Of a stretch of 64,000 nt of DNA, positions 21,702 to 32,633 are shown piece by piece. The DNA comes from Nicotiana tabacum (taxonomy: Eukaryota > Streptophyta > Magnoliopsida > Solanales > Solanaceae), in contig NC_134095.1 of NCBI RefSeq assembly GCF_000715075.1, forward strand, positions 45,114,806-45,178,805. Direction: 5' to 3'. Made by a program: the position numbers and the translations under genes. The notes under the pieces are model-generated. The model saw nothing but the letters and a program-made list of their open reading frames with translations, did not search any database and had not been told where the DNA came from. Every line of letters begins with the position of its first letter. The first letter of the stretch is position 1.

Positions 21702-22317
21702 ACTTGTCACGGCCCAAATATCCCTCTGTAAGATGTCGTGTCAGCACCTAGTCTCTACAACTAGGTAAGCCTAGCAATTTGTGGAATAACTGAAATAATA
21801 ACAGAGTTTAACAACTAAACTTCAACAGATAATTATATAACTAAAAAATGTCGCTCGGTATGTACAAGTAATCAACAACTCGAGTATAACAATATTCCCA
21901 AAACTCGGTAATCACAACTCACAAGCTCTAAGAATCTATTCTAAATGTCTCTATATATTAGTAACTAGGTAAAACAAAGAAGGAACAACATAAGGGATAG
22001 AGGGGGACTCTGAGGTCTGCAGACGCCGGCAGATATACCTTGAAGTCTCCGGAGCTGCAGCAAGTACGCAACTAATAGAGGGACTGGTAGGAGGTACCTA
22101 TATCTACATACAAAACATGTGCAGGAGTAGCATGAGTACACCACAACGATACCAAGTAAGTTCCAAGCCTAACCTCAGTAGAGTAGTGATGAGGTCAGGT
22201 CAGGGCCCTACTGGTATATAACAAATAAGGCAGGAGCTATAGCAATATAATGAAAGACTAACAATTTAACAACGAGGAATATAGGAAGATAATAACACAT
22301 CACATAGGGATAAACAA

Positions 22318-22562
22318 CAAAAGGAACTCCCGAGATACCATCTCGTAGTCTCAAAAGTAAATGTCAAAAAGGGATCTTCAAAGGTACTGCCTCGTAGTCC
22401 CAAAAGTAAATATGCAGCAGGGGATCTCCCGAGATACTGTCTCGTAGTTTCAAAAGTAAATATGCAGCGGGGATCTCCCAAGGTATCGCCTTGTAGTCCC
22501 AAAAGTAAATATACAATAGGGGATCTCCCTGGATACCGCCTCGTAGCCCAAAAAGTAAACAC
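22318..22562 (-). repeat. Tandem repeat, about 58 bp x 4-5, in the Tekay-B LTR
   Basis: Units contain GGGGATCTCCCGAGATAC, then CTCGTAGTCCCAAAAGTAAA. Each carries the partly self-complementary GGGATCTCCC. Copies start near 22328, 22370, 22425, 22475 and 22520. Confidence 0.85.
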
Positions 22563-23439
22563 ACAGCTCGAAATGGATGGAAATAACAATTACAGCAAGA
22601 AATCCTATAGTTTAAGACTAAGTACAAGTTAAGGAAAAATAGGATCAACTAAGGATGTTGTACAAATTTCAGAGAAGCAATTAGGACAAGTAGACATGCG
22701 ATACTAGGCTAAACAAGATAACTACACATACTGGTATAACTAAATTAAGATGTAACAGGTTATTGCTTAGCAAAAATCGGGTTTTACAATAATTAGCCCA
22801 TGTATGCACTCGTCACAACACGTACATGGCACTCACATATCACAAAGGTATCACAACAGTACCAAATCTTAAGGGGATTCCCCCACACAAGGTTAGGCAA
22901 GCTATTTACCTCGAACTAAACTCAATCAATCAGTAAGAATGCCCTTTCCTCAATTTTCCGACTCCGAATGGCCCAAATCTAGCCAAAAGCAATTACATAC
23001 TATAAATATAACTATAAAAAACCAATCTAATTAATGAAATCAAGACTTTAACAAGAAATTCGAAAATCGCCCCAAAAGGTCGACCTGGGCCCATGTCTTG
23101 GAATTGGGTAAAGTAATAAAATACGAATACCCATTCAACCACGAGTTTACTCGTACCAAAATTACTCAAATCTGATACCAAAATCTCAATCAAAATCCAA
23201 AATTTTGGTTGAAGGACTTTCCCACTTTTCGCCCAAATTTCTCAACTCAAAACCTTAATTAAAAGATGAAATTAACGATAGATTAGTGGGATATAAGCAA
23301 AAACGAGTCAAGAATTATTACCCAATCGATGCCTTTGAAAATTCCTCAAAATCTTGCCTAAATCTGAGCTCTCTATCTCAAGTTATGGTGAAAATGGCAA
23401 ACCTTCAATTTTGAAATGTGTATATCTGCCCAGTGATTC

Positions 23440-23790
23440 CTTCTTCGCGAACACGGAAGCCTCATCGCGTTCACGAAGCAATAAAATTCCTTCAGTCCAA
23501 AACCTTCTTCGCGAACGTGAGAGCCCACTTGCAAATGCAGAAGCTTACACAGCCTGACCCTTCGTGAACATGGGACCCTCATCGCGAACGCGTAGGCTAA
23601 ATGCCTGATGAGCCCACGGACTAGCTTCTCTACGCGAACGCGAGGACCCTATCGCGAACACATAGATCTAATACCTCAGAGCTTCGCGAATATGGGACCT
23701 ACATCGCGAACACAAAGGACAAATTCCAGCAGCACTAAAACTTCCTTTATGGGAATGCGGGAGAACCTTCGCAAACGCGTAGAAGGAAAC
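23440..23790. repeat. TTCGCGAACGCG repeats in the Tekay-B LTR
   Basis: About ten half-units of TTCGCGAACGCG and ATCGCGAACGCG type, spaced 20-40 bases. The core TCGCGA is a palindrome and CpG-rich. Several copies show C-to-T or G-to-A decay. Confidence 0.85.
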
Positions 23791-24480
23791 CAGACAGCAG
23801 CAAAATCTGATGCTTCAGCTATAACACTAAGTTCAATTCTAGTCCATTAACCATCCGGAATCGACCCAAGGCCCCCCGGGACCTCAACCAAACATAGCAA
23901 CAAGTCCTAGAACATCATACGAACTTAGTCGAGCCTTCAAATCATATCAAACAATGCTAAAATCATGAATCGCACTCCAATTCAAACTTAATGAACTTTG
24001 AAACTTCAAACTTCTACAACTGATGCCGAAACTTATCAAAATACATCCGATTGACCCCAAATTTTGCACACAAGTCACATTTGACTTTATGGACCTATTC
24101 CAACTTCCGAAATCGGTATCCGACTCCGATATCAAAAAGTCCACTCCCGGTCAAACTTTTCAAAAATTCAACTTTCGTCATTTCAAGCATAATTCAGTTG
24201 CGGACCTCCAAAACACTATCTGAATATGCTCCTAAGTCCAAAATTATCCAACAGACTTAAAGGAACCGACGAAACTCCATTTCGGAGTCATCTTCACACA
24301 GTTCCCACTATAGTCAAATTCATAGAACTTAAGCTTCCATTTAAGACTAAGTGTCTCATTTCATTCCAAAACCAAAGACAAAACCTCCCGGCAAGTCACA
24401 TAAGCATAAAATGATACGGAGAAAGCAGAAAATGGGGAATCGGGACTAATACTCTCAGAACGACCAGTTAGGTCGTTACA

Positions 24481-25168
24481 AATATTTGAAATTTTAACTT
24501 GTGAAAAATTTAGTTGTTGGATATTTTGAAACTCTATAAATATTGTTAATATAGTTTGATAGTTGTTATTGTTGTTATAATTGTTATTGTCGTTCAAATT
24601 ATTATTGGTTGAATGGCAGCACTGTAATGCTGCCATTATAGGTTGTTATTGGTTGTTGGCAGGTGGTGCAGCAGTAAAACAATAATATTCTGCCAAATTT
24701 TTACCTAGAAAATCGGCCGCATACCGACCGAAGTCGATTAAAAATGTTAAAATTAAATTCCCAAAAATTTAACATTATTGACCGATTTTAGTCGGTACTT
24801 GGTATCATCAATGAATAATTTCCAGGTTTTGAAATTACGGACCGAAATCGGTCGGAATTTGTGTTTTTAAATTTAATATATTTTAATAATTCCGACAGAC
24901 TTCGGTTGAGAAGATACAATTCTTTTAAAAATAAAAATTTTAAATATCGACCGGTATTTATCGGTAATGTGAAAAATAATTAAAATTTATTTTTCAAAAG
25001 ACTGACCGATTTTGATCGGTAATTTTAGTTTTTCAATAACTTGTGTTAGATAATTTGATAAAAGTTTGGTTGAATTTACCGACAGACCTCGATCGCTAGA
25101 CGTCAACGACCACTCTTTTTTCGACGAATTAAAGTCGGTCGGAAATCGGTCAATTTTCCTTGTTTTCC
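24481..25168. mobile_element. Degenerate CACTA-like subterminal region
   Basis: At 24690-25160 there are at least seven copies of an ACCGATTTCGGTCGGT-like motif, in both orientations (near 24725, 24780, 24840, 24895, 24955, 25005 and 25135). Such arrays of short repeats are typical of the subterminal regions of CACTA transposons. A recognisable CACTA terminus is not present (24540-24690 is AT-rich and 25150-25165 only vaguely like TTTTCTTGTAGTG). The family assignment is therefore tentative. Confidence 0.4.
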
Positions 25169-25220
25169 TTATATGTGTAAAAAGTCAAAAAAAACAATTA
25201 AAGTAGATTGGAGGGAGTAA
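25169..25220. mobile_element. Stowaway MITE end fragment
   Basis: On the complement it begins TACTCCCTCCAATCTACTTT and continues into a T-rich stretch, matching the end of the MITE at 26060-26316. No partner end is present nearby, so this is one end only. Confidence 0.6.
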
Positions 25221-25800
25221 TATCGTATTGAATATCTATTTATCTCCTCCCCCAAAAAGTAATTTAAAATTCGGAACCTGTTGAGTATGATAGCAAAAGA
25301 AGGATGAAAGAAATGATTCTTCATGATGCGACCCATGGGTGACAAATGATTTATTCTACTATAGATATATTTTATATGTTTTTAGAAGAAAAAAAGGATA
25401 GCGTTCTGATGATTGATGATCTTCCGCAGTTCTATTAGTTTGGAAGATTATTTTTATATTAACCAAATCACTTGCTAAACTCTAAGCAAATGAGTGCCTT
25501 TTTTGTGGTCCATCCCTTTTAAATGTAAGAGCCTATACGCCTATAACCACCTTTATTCTTGAATTTCGCCTCGAATAGAATTGTTTCCGGTGCTTGTAAA
25601 GTTCCAAGCTTCAAAAAAAAAACTATTGCACTTTCACTAATAGATAAAGGTCCATCAACTTATTACCATTGAGGTTTGCAAATAATATTTTCTATGATTG
25701 ATTTTAAGTAGTATACCGTTTTTATAAAGAAAAAAGAGCAATGTTTAAGAATATTTTGCTCAATTTTTAAGAATACTTCACTGTGAGTTTATTTGGTGCT
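25221..25800. other. AT-rich interval without recognised gene
   Basis: I see no ORF of note, no repeat family and no RNA gene here. Poly-A-rich stretches (25610-25625) may mark old insertions. Confidence 0.6.
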
Positions 25801-25810
25801 TGCTTATCGG

Positions 25811-25994
25811 CAGTGGTGAAGCCAGGAATTTTCTTAAAGGTCTTCAAACTTGAAAAAAGTGAAAAAAATTCTCCAATAAAGGGTATTCACTATATATTAT
25901 ATACCTCTAAAATATAATATATTACCTATATACGCAGTGTAATTTTTTAATGATGGGTGGTTAATTGACCACCCTATAAGACTAGCTTCGCCCA
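25811..25994. mobile_element. hAT-like MITE (184 bp) with target duplication
   Basis: The element starts CAGTGGTGAAGCCA and ends TAGCTTCGCCCA, giving imperfect terminal inverted repeats. It is flanked on both sides by TGCTTATCGG (25801-25810 and 25995-26004). The 8-base core fits hAT target duplications. Internal text (caaacttgaaaaaagtgaa...gggtattcac) is a common Solanaceae MITE type. Confidence 0.8.
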
Positions 25995-26059
25995 TGCTTA
26001 TCGGGAGGGGGAGAACATAAAATCATCAGAGCTTTAAAATTATTTTTTTCAAATTAATA

Positions 26060-26316
26060 CTCCATCCTGTCGACTTTAATAGATTTTTTGGCTATTTTTA
26101 CACATATTAAAGAATTCACTTTTTAACATTAATTAACAATAAAATTGATTATATTAACCTTAATTTGTTTCTTGGAAATACAACAAATACTCCTAGGCTC
26201 TTTACTCCAAGGGCAACTTTGAAAAAATAAATTAATTATTTCTTGATATCTGAAAAAATTAATATTGTGGATCACAAAAAAAAGCCAAAAATTCAATTAA
26301 AGTGGACTAGAGAGAG
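26060..26316. mobile_element. Stowaway-type MITE (257 bp)
   Basis: Inverted ends of about 35 bases start CTCCATCCTGTCGACTTTAA and, on the complement, CTCTCTCTAGTCCACTTTAA. A TA dinucleotide flanks each side (26058-26059 and 26317-26318), as expected of Tc1/mariner-derived Stowaway elements. Confidence 0.8.
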
Positions 26317-26337
26317 TAATACTCAGTTTAAATGGGA

Positions 26338-26512
26338 GCCTTGGAATAATGGTGAAGTTATTTTCATATAACCTATAGATTAGGGGTTCGAACCGTGAAG
26401 CGGCCACAAATACTTGCATTAAGATAGGTTGTATACATCACACCTCTTGGGTTGCGTCCTTCTCCAATTACTGTATAAACATGAAATGTTTTGTGTACCA
26501 GGGTGCCCTTTC
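26338..26512 (+). mobile_element. TS-family SINE (tRNA-derived)
   Basis: It begins GCCTTGG and has a good box B, GGTTCGAACC (26385-26394), about 45 bases on. The tRNA-unrelated body includes 'taagataggttg' and 'ttgtgtaccagggtgccctt', as in tobacco TS SINEs. The end is ragged, and the usual terminal TTG repeats are not clear. RNA polymerase III promoter activity is not implied for this diverged copy. Confidence 0.7.
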
Positions 26513-26519
26513 AATAATA

Positions 26520-26768
26520 ATTTAGTTTATCCAAAAATATGGCTTTTACCAAATACAAATATTTTTTTCGCGAAAACAAATAGTTTCAATTTTCAAAGTT
26601 GTGGGGCAAGGGGGTGAGTTTGGGGGGGGGTGTTACGGGAGAGTCGAGAACAACAGGGAGGCAGTTGATAACTTTTATGCCATCAGCTTCAAAAATGTTG
26701 GGCCGGGGTGAACCATATGGATTAGTTTCTTCATTTCTTGGAGGCATTAAACTGGTAAATGAATCATA
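26520..26768. other. Interval without recognised gene
   Basis: A G-rich stretch at 26600-26640 (GGGGGGGGG) stands out. A 75-codon ORF (26599-26826) runs into the next MITE and LTR, so it is unlikely to be a real gene. Confidence 0.5.
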
Positions 26769-26813
26769 CTTCCTCCGTTCACTTTTACTTATCCATTATT
26801 CTAAAAATAAATT
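26769..26813. mobile_element. Stowaway MITE, left part, split by Tat-3
   Basis: It starts after TA (26767-26768) with CTTCCTCCGTTCACTTTTAC. Its other end is at 33692 (complement CTCCCCGTTCACTTTTACTT). Removing 26814-33472 gives one MITE of about 265 bp. Confidence 0.8.
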
Positions 26814-27144
26814 TGTGTACGGGTAAAATCGGACTCACAGTGCACCCCGGTCTCCGATAGGGTAAATCGAGCTCAAAACATTATGATGAAGGACCGGAAA
26901 CAAAACAAGGATCTCATCGAGTCAGAGTCCAGGGGCATGACGTCCGCCCTTGAAAATATCGGGATCATGATCCGGGATCGGTCCTAATCCTGAAAGACAT
27001 CGGAGAATATTGTCGGATAATCAAACACAATTAACAGAAGGACGTGATATCCGCAATCATTTGGATATCACGACATGGATCTCGGCACGTATCGACAAAG
27101 AACCGCCAATCAGTTAAAACAGAAGATTTTTACATTTTATGTAA
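26814..27144 (+). mobile_element. 5' LTR remnant of Tat-3, fused to integrase
   Basis: It begins TGTGTACGGGTAAAATC and can be followed against the 3' LTR (32827 on) to TTTTATGTAA at about 27144. After that it jumps to integrase sequence. About half of the 646-base LTR, including the TATA box, is missing. An ORF spanning 27044-27256 crosses the junction and is a chimera. Confidence 0.85.
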
Positions 27145-27776
27145 TGGGAAGCAGTTCATCGGTAGAAAAGTGAGCATGTTTTTCGAGGACCATAAGATCA
27201 AAAGGATCCTATCAACACCCTATCACCCTAGTGGGATGAGCAAGCGGAGTCCATGAACAAAATCATACTTTAAAACCTCAAAAATAGGTTGACCGACGCC
27301 AAAGGAAAATGGGGGGGAACTTTGCCCAAAGTACTATGGGCATATCGAACGACCTCAAAATCCATTACCGGGCCACCCCATTCTCGTTGGTCTACAGTGT
27401 CGAAGCTCTAATACCGGTCGAAGTAGGAGAGCCAAGTCTCAGGTTCTAGTATTGCGATCGAAGAGTCAAATGGCGAGGCCATGAGTACGATTCTGGAACT
27501 TTTAGACGAAAGGTAAGAGGCCACCCGAAATCAACGGATCTAAAGGTATTACAATCGAATAACCAACCTTCGATATTTCAATGTCGGGGACTTGGTGTTG
27601 AGGAAGGTGACACTAAATACCCGGAACCTAAATGAAGGAAAGCTAGGACCGAATTGGGAAGGTCCATCTCGAATAATCGAGATCACCGGCAAAGGATCGT
27701 ACAAACTCGAAGCACTAAACAGTGAGCGATTACTGAGCAACTGGAACATAGCCCATTTGAAACGATACTTCTGCTA
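27145..27776 (+). pseudogene. Integrase remnant of Tat-3
   Basis: The text opens in the catalytic core at NGKQFIGRKV (the second catalytic Asp lies just upstream and is lost) and then HKIKRILSTPYHPSG, the conserved part leading to the catalytic Glu region. After frameshifts, KWGGTLPKVLWAYRT-like sequence follows. The C-terminal domain at 27592-27776 reads GDLVLRKVTL, LGPNWEGPSRII and SNWNIAHLKRYFC before the stop. It is nonfunctional. Confidence 0.85.
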
Positions 27777-28299
27777 AGGTATGACCTCATTCATTTCTTT
27801 CCTTTACATGTATTATGGATTGAACTAACACTTGCAGGTAATGGTCAAGGAATTATGCAACTTTTAGGTCTGAAAGCACGCGTTGCACTCTTTTTTCCTT
27901 GAACCAATTTTGTCTTAAATGAGTTTTCTGGCAAGGTTTTTAACGAGGCAACAGTGGGTCGTGCTAACTTAGGATTGAAGACCATCCATAAACCAGAGTC
28001 GAGGATTACATCAGCAGTTTTCGAGCCCACTCTAAGACCAGCCTCGAATACTAGCGGTCATCACCCTCGAATAATATTTTTAGCAAGGAAGGAAACTTTA
28101 TGCTCAAACAAGTTTGGGTTTAGTGGATAGGATTTATTGTAAAGGCCAAACGGTCAAGTGAATCGTGCCCACATAGACCACTTAAACCAGAATATAAAGC
28201 TTGTACACATTTGCAATCTTGTATGTTGCACATAAAAATGAAAGAGAGTTTCTACCTTGCAAATACATATTTTGTCTCTTAAAAAAACTACTACATTTT

Positions 28300-28545
28300 G
28301 CTCCTTAAGGATGTCGGGCCCAAGAGACACTTCTATCCAGATCCAAGAGATCACCCCCACTAGGGGAATACCGTCTAAGGAAAGTTCGGACGGCTCGGGC
28401 TATCAAAGCCCGGGGGCACAAAAACCTATTAGGCAATGCCCAAACTTAAAGGCTACAACCGCCCCCACTCGGGGACTTTCTTCCTGGGCAAGTCCGGATG
28501 GCTCGGGTATCGAAGCCCGAGGCAATAAGACTACATGGTAATACC
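28300..28545 (+). repeat. Imperfect duplication, about 120 bp
   Basis: Two copies share CCCCCACT.GGGGA, then AGTCCGGA.GGCTCGGG and GAAGCCCG (28345-28425 and 28465-28530). They lie in the noncoding stretch between the pol remnant and the antisense gene. Confidence 0.7.
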
Positions 28546-30876
28546 CTAACTCAAAAGGTTACGACCATCTTAGAACGGCTCAGAGACATCCGAGATCCGT
28601 AACCAAAACATAAGGCCTTCAAAATTTCTAAATCGATTCAAAGGCTGCCCTCGGCAAAGTTGTGATCTAAAAAATTCTAAGTAAGCACTTCGGGAAAAGC
28701 TTCCGGTCAAACCAAGCTCCCACGAGTCCTAAGAAAGACGGTATTAAGAACAGTCCTTATTCGAACCCCGAACAAACCCTAAGTATTACGTGCTAAGATA
28801 TCCAAAATCTTTGCAATCATAAGGAAAAAAAGCAAAAAAGAAACAAGGTCAAAAACTGTCGAAGGGAAAAAAGCCTTATATATATATATCTTTACAAAAG
28901 GCCAAACGGCCTCAACAAAAAAGTACAAAAGTACAAAAACAAAAGATAACTCTACAAAGAACCTAAGCGGCCTGCCTCATCACCGGGACCATCGGGGTCT
29001 TCTCCGCCCTCGGATCCACCGGAACCCTCGGAGCCTTCCTCGTCCTTGGGATATGCCAACCTCTTGGCCTCGGCGTCGAGCTTCTTAACATTTTCGATCT
29101 CGTCCGATAAGTCAAACCCAGGCATGAACTTCTTCTAAGGCTTCTCTTCAGGACTGCCACTTCACGTAGTCAACGATGTCTTTCAGACGGTCCCAAGCTA
29201 CCTCAGCATCAGCTTTATACTGGGCCATTATCTCCTTGGCATCACCCCTGGTTATTTCCGCCACTGACTTAGCTTCTTTAAGCTTCTTGGCAAGGGTATC
29301 CCGATCGACAATAGCTGAACCCAGTTGAGACTGGAGGTCTTCAGTTTTTTGAGACCGGGCCTCAGTTTACTCCCTCAGCGCTTGGATTTGGGCCTCAGCC
29401 GAGGCCAACTGCTCCCGATAAGTCTCCTTTTTTGAGAATAGATGATCCATCTTGCCTTTACACTCCTCGGCCTCGACCTTGATCACGTCCATCTCGGCTC
29501 GTAGTTGGTCAATCCGGTTAGTCTTCTGTTGGACCTATGGGTTCTAGCCATTAGCCACCGTGTCTAGCTCGTCGTCACCAACTTCAAAGATTTTTACCTG
29601 TTCTACCAGGTCGGCGTCCAACTCGGCTCGAAGGCTCTTGACCTCTACTTCACGTTGCTCACTCAGAAGTTTGTACATGTCTCTCTTCTCAGCAAGCTCT
29701 TTGACATTGGCCTCAAGTTGGCTCAGCTCATCCCGATACTGGGGGAAGGTTTCATGGTGAAGCACCGAGGCCTGCAAATATGAGAAGAAATATTAGAATC
29801 ATCAAGAACTAAAGCTGAAAAATATAATGTTTTGCAACACCTTACCCGGTTCAGTGCCTGTTGTGCTTCATTGAACAGGCAGGGCGCATCCACCTCGTTC
29901 ATTTTTTCCTGGTCTTCGTCGGTTACTAGGTACCGGAGGTAACTAGCTACCTCGATAGGGGCAGAAAGAATCTGGGCGTTCTTTAAGACGGTAATAATGA
30001 TGGAACACTTTCAGCTGGGATCCGTTTTCGGAGCCGAGAACCGGTTGACCAACCTCAGGCTCGAGCTTGGCCCGCCGATATTTAAGGATGGACTCTTCCT
30101 CGGAATCTCTAAGTTTCCCAAACCAGTGAAGTCCTCGGGTGCGGATGAGTCTACACCGTCAAAAGAACTTCAAACAGGATCGTCCGCTCCATGGACCCCC
30201 TCATTAAATTGCTCCTTTGTCGTTCGGGTTTCATCAAACATTGATTCTGTGAATGGAGGCTATCCTGTAATGTCTATAATGTCGGGTGATGCAGAACCAG
30301 CGTCCTGAGGGTTCTTAACCCTCACTACTGCATCAGCCTCATGAACTTAAGAGGGATTAGCCTCCGTCGTTCCCCCTCGACTGTCGCCCGTTCCTCGGGT
30401 ACAAACGACTCGTAGGCCATAAAGAGATCATCCTCCTGGGGCTCATCCCTGAGCAGGAGGAGTGAGTCCGAGTCGAGCACTCGGGAGCTAGAGGTTTCCT
30501 TTGGTTTACGGACCAAACTCCTTTTCATTTTCTTTTTCTCCGAGCTCGAGGAACTCGGAGCCCTCCTCTTTTTCTTTTCTCCAGCCTGCCCAGGAGCAGA
30601 AGACTCAACAGGCAAGATCTCGTCATTGGCCAGAGGCCTAAGCTCGACGGTCTTAGGAAAACCTACAAAAGGAAATAAAAGAAATAAGAACGCTATGCTA
30701 GGGGAGGAAGTTCGATGCTACTTACTCTGGGAAGGAACCTTACCATGGGAACGGGCCTCCCAACGGCCTTTTGAAAGTTTGCGCCATGAGCGCTCAGAAT
30801 AGGGCATCTGAAACACAATACCCTCGACCCATTCCTTAAGATGAGAAATAGCGTCTGGACCCGAGCAAGGGCTGCG

Positions 30877-31772
30877 CTACAACAAACATCGATAAGAAAA
30901 TGGAAGATAATAGGGGTGGGCATTGGTCGGTTCAGTTCGGTTTTTGGTTTTGTATTAGGTAAACCAAAAACCAAACCAAAGTTAATTCGATTTTATCGAT
31001 TTTCTAAGATCGATTCAGTCGATTTTTGGCTCGATTCGGTCGGTTTAGACTGTACTAAAAATAGATTTTCAGATATAACTTTATTCCAAAGTATTAACTC
31101 TGGAGATTCTATTCTTGCGCATCTAGTTTGGGTAATGAATATTGATAAAATTCCTCCTTAAGCTTCACACTGGAGCTTGGTGTTTTCTCCATTAGAAAGA
31201 AGTTACTGCCTAGTTAAGTTATATGCATTGATAAAGAGAGAATTCACATAACAATGTATAGCACACCTAATTACGAATTCTAAAGTAAATGAATCATCTA
31301 ATTTTATTATTAAAATTTTGTGAACAAGTTGACCTGTCTAACCACGATTAACAATTAAATAAGAGAGTTAAATAGAATAGCCTTGGACATAATATATCCT
31401 TGAAGTGCCAGCAACTTAAGATCAAGTGTTTAAATTACTTGAGGGAAACATGGCTACATATTGGATGAATATATACATCACATTAATTACTAAGGCAAAG
31501 ATGATTGAAATTGAGCGTCAGAACCTATAGAGAAATTAAGGGAAGTACAGTAAATGAAATCTATGGTGAAAAACTTCGGTTTTTCGGTTTAACCGATAAT
31601 CGAATCGAACACCAAACTTTCAAAAAATATAAACCGCATGCCAATCGATTAAATTGAAAAATCGAAACCGAAAAACCAAAATTTTTGGTTTGGCTAGTTT
31701 TTCCGGTCCGGTTAGTATTATGCCCACCCTTAGAATATAAGGCATAAAATTAATGCTTAAAGGGAGTTTTAC
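30877..31772 (-). other. Probable aORF intron carrying a MITE
   Basis: Donor GT at 31772-31771 (CACATAA|GTAAAAC) and acceptor TTTGTTGTAG at 30877 on the minus strand. Without the MITE and one target duplication (830 bases) the intron is about 66 bases, near the lower limit for plants. Exon phases across the junction are not cleanly consistent, so the exact donor may differ by a few bases. Confidence 0.5.
30911..31732. mobile_element. hAT-like MITE (822 bp) with 8-bp target duplication
   Basis: Ends are TAGGGGTGGGCATTGGTCGG and, on the complement, TAAGGGTGGGCATAATACTA. Next to each end lie TTCGGTTTTTCGGTTT-like tracts. Flanks GAAGATAA (30903-30910) and GAATATAA (31733-31740) match at 7 of 8, as expected of an hAT duplication with one later change. 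There is no transposase ORF. Confidence 0.85.
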
Positions 31773-32633
31773 TTATGTGATACGTTCCACCTTTCGAGGA
31801 ATGGCCTCCACTCGGCAGGTACCAGGTTAGCTGTCCTTACCCGGACAAAACGTCCTTGCCAACCCCGATCCCGGTCCTCGTCAATGCTCGAAGATTCGAG
31901 GACTGTACAAGCGGAGTAGATGATCGATGGTGAACGAGCACCCATCGATTTTATTCACAAAGAATCGGAGGAGGATCACGATCCTCCACAGAGATGGATG
32001 AATTTGGCCAAGGCATACGTTGTACCTTCTGCAGAAGTCTAAGATGATCGGGTACACCGGGTCCAATGTAAAGGGATAAGTGTAAACACTTAGATCTCTC
32101 GACATGGGTAGTAATGGCCTCCTCGGAGCCAGGGACCACTATGTCTTTGTCGGCCCAGTTGTAGTGTTTTCGGACCGAGGGGAGGACCTATTCGGTAATT
32201 GAGCAAATGTATCTCGAGGCCTCCTTTCCCCGACACTATACCGAAGAAGGCTTCTCAACCTTGAAGTCGTCGGTGATCGAACAACACCCAGGAATGAATA
32301 TTTTCTAGGGGGCTCTTCCGCCGGTTCATCAACAACCAATTCAGGGGCGGTCTCCTTGACCTCAATAGTCGGCCGCGAAAAAGGAAGGGCATCCTTTTGA
32401 GGAACAGATTTTGAGGTTTTTCCCATTGTTATGGAGGAAAAGCTTGGAAAATATAGAGAAAGATTGAAAGTTGAAGGATCAGAGTTGTTGGCCTGAGTTG
32501 AAGATGAGTAAATTTTTTGCAAAATACTGAAGAACCATGAGTGATGGAAGTAAGAATGCTAGAGAGTATTGAAATCGTGAGGGTACGAGGGTAGAAGGTT
32601 TAACGTGAAGTGAAAAATGAATGAAGGATGAGG

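Larger units (their letters stand above)
20717..24480 (-). mobile_element. Tekay/Del chromovirus fragment (Tekay-B): gag, PBS and 5' LTR
   Basis: The right half of a minus-strand element: 5' LTR (21705-24480), primer site (21690-21701), leader and the first part of gag. Athila insertion at 20717 cut the gag in the middle of the capsid domain. The outer border is GGTCGTTACA|AATAT at 24480/24481, and AATAT is the visible side of its target duplication. It is the outermost and oldest of the four nested elements. Confidence 0.88.
21705..24480 (-). mobile_element. 5' LTR of Tekay-B (2776 bp)
   Basis: On plus it runs from TGTCACGGCCC to GGTCGTTACA, so the ends carry a short imperfect inverted repeat as in other Solanaceae Del LTRs. 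It holds two repeat arrays (22318-22562 and 23440-23790). No protein-coding gene is present; ORFs at 22266-22648 are products of the array. Confidence 0.85.
28960..32426 (-). pseudogene. Antisense ORF (aORF) of Tat-3, multi-exon, decayed
   Basis: The gene runs against the host element. ATG at 32426 opens MGKTSKSVPQKDA. A conserved middle region follows (31881-32150): TYPFTLDPVYPIILDFCRRY, LGQIHPSLWRIVILLRFFVN and IDHLLRLYSPR, then SIDEDRDRGWQGRFVRVRT and PFLERWNVSH. Later segments read LKEWVEGIVFQMPYSERSWR (about 30855) and a K/S-rich region with KKKRRAPSSSSSEKKKMKRS (30575). A long predicted coiled coil follows (29777-29100), then an acidic tail (EGSEGSGGSEGGEDPDGPGD). Apparent introns are present, including one at about 31772-30877. 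Frameshifts (about 32190 and 31880) and stops (about 29540) break it. Its function is unknown; such proteins resemble the 'putative plant transposon protein' group. Confidence 0.7.

Noticed and set aside
22266..22648. Two overlapping ORFs with repeating peptide units
   Set aside because: The repetition comes from the 58-bp tandem array in the Tekay-B LTR.
26599..26826. 75-codon ORF ending in the split MITE
   Set aside because: It runs through a MITE end into an LTR, so it cannot be an old gene.
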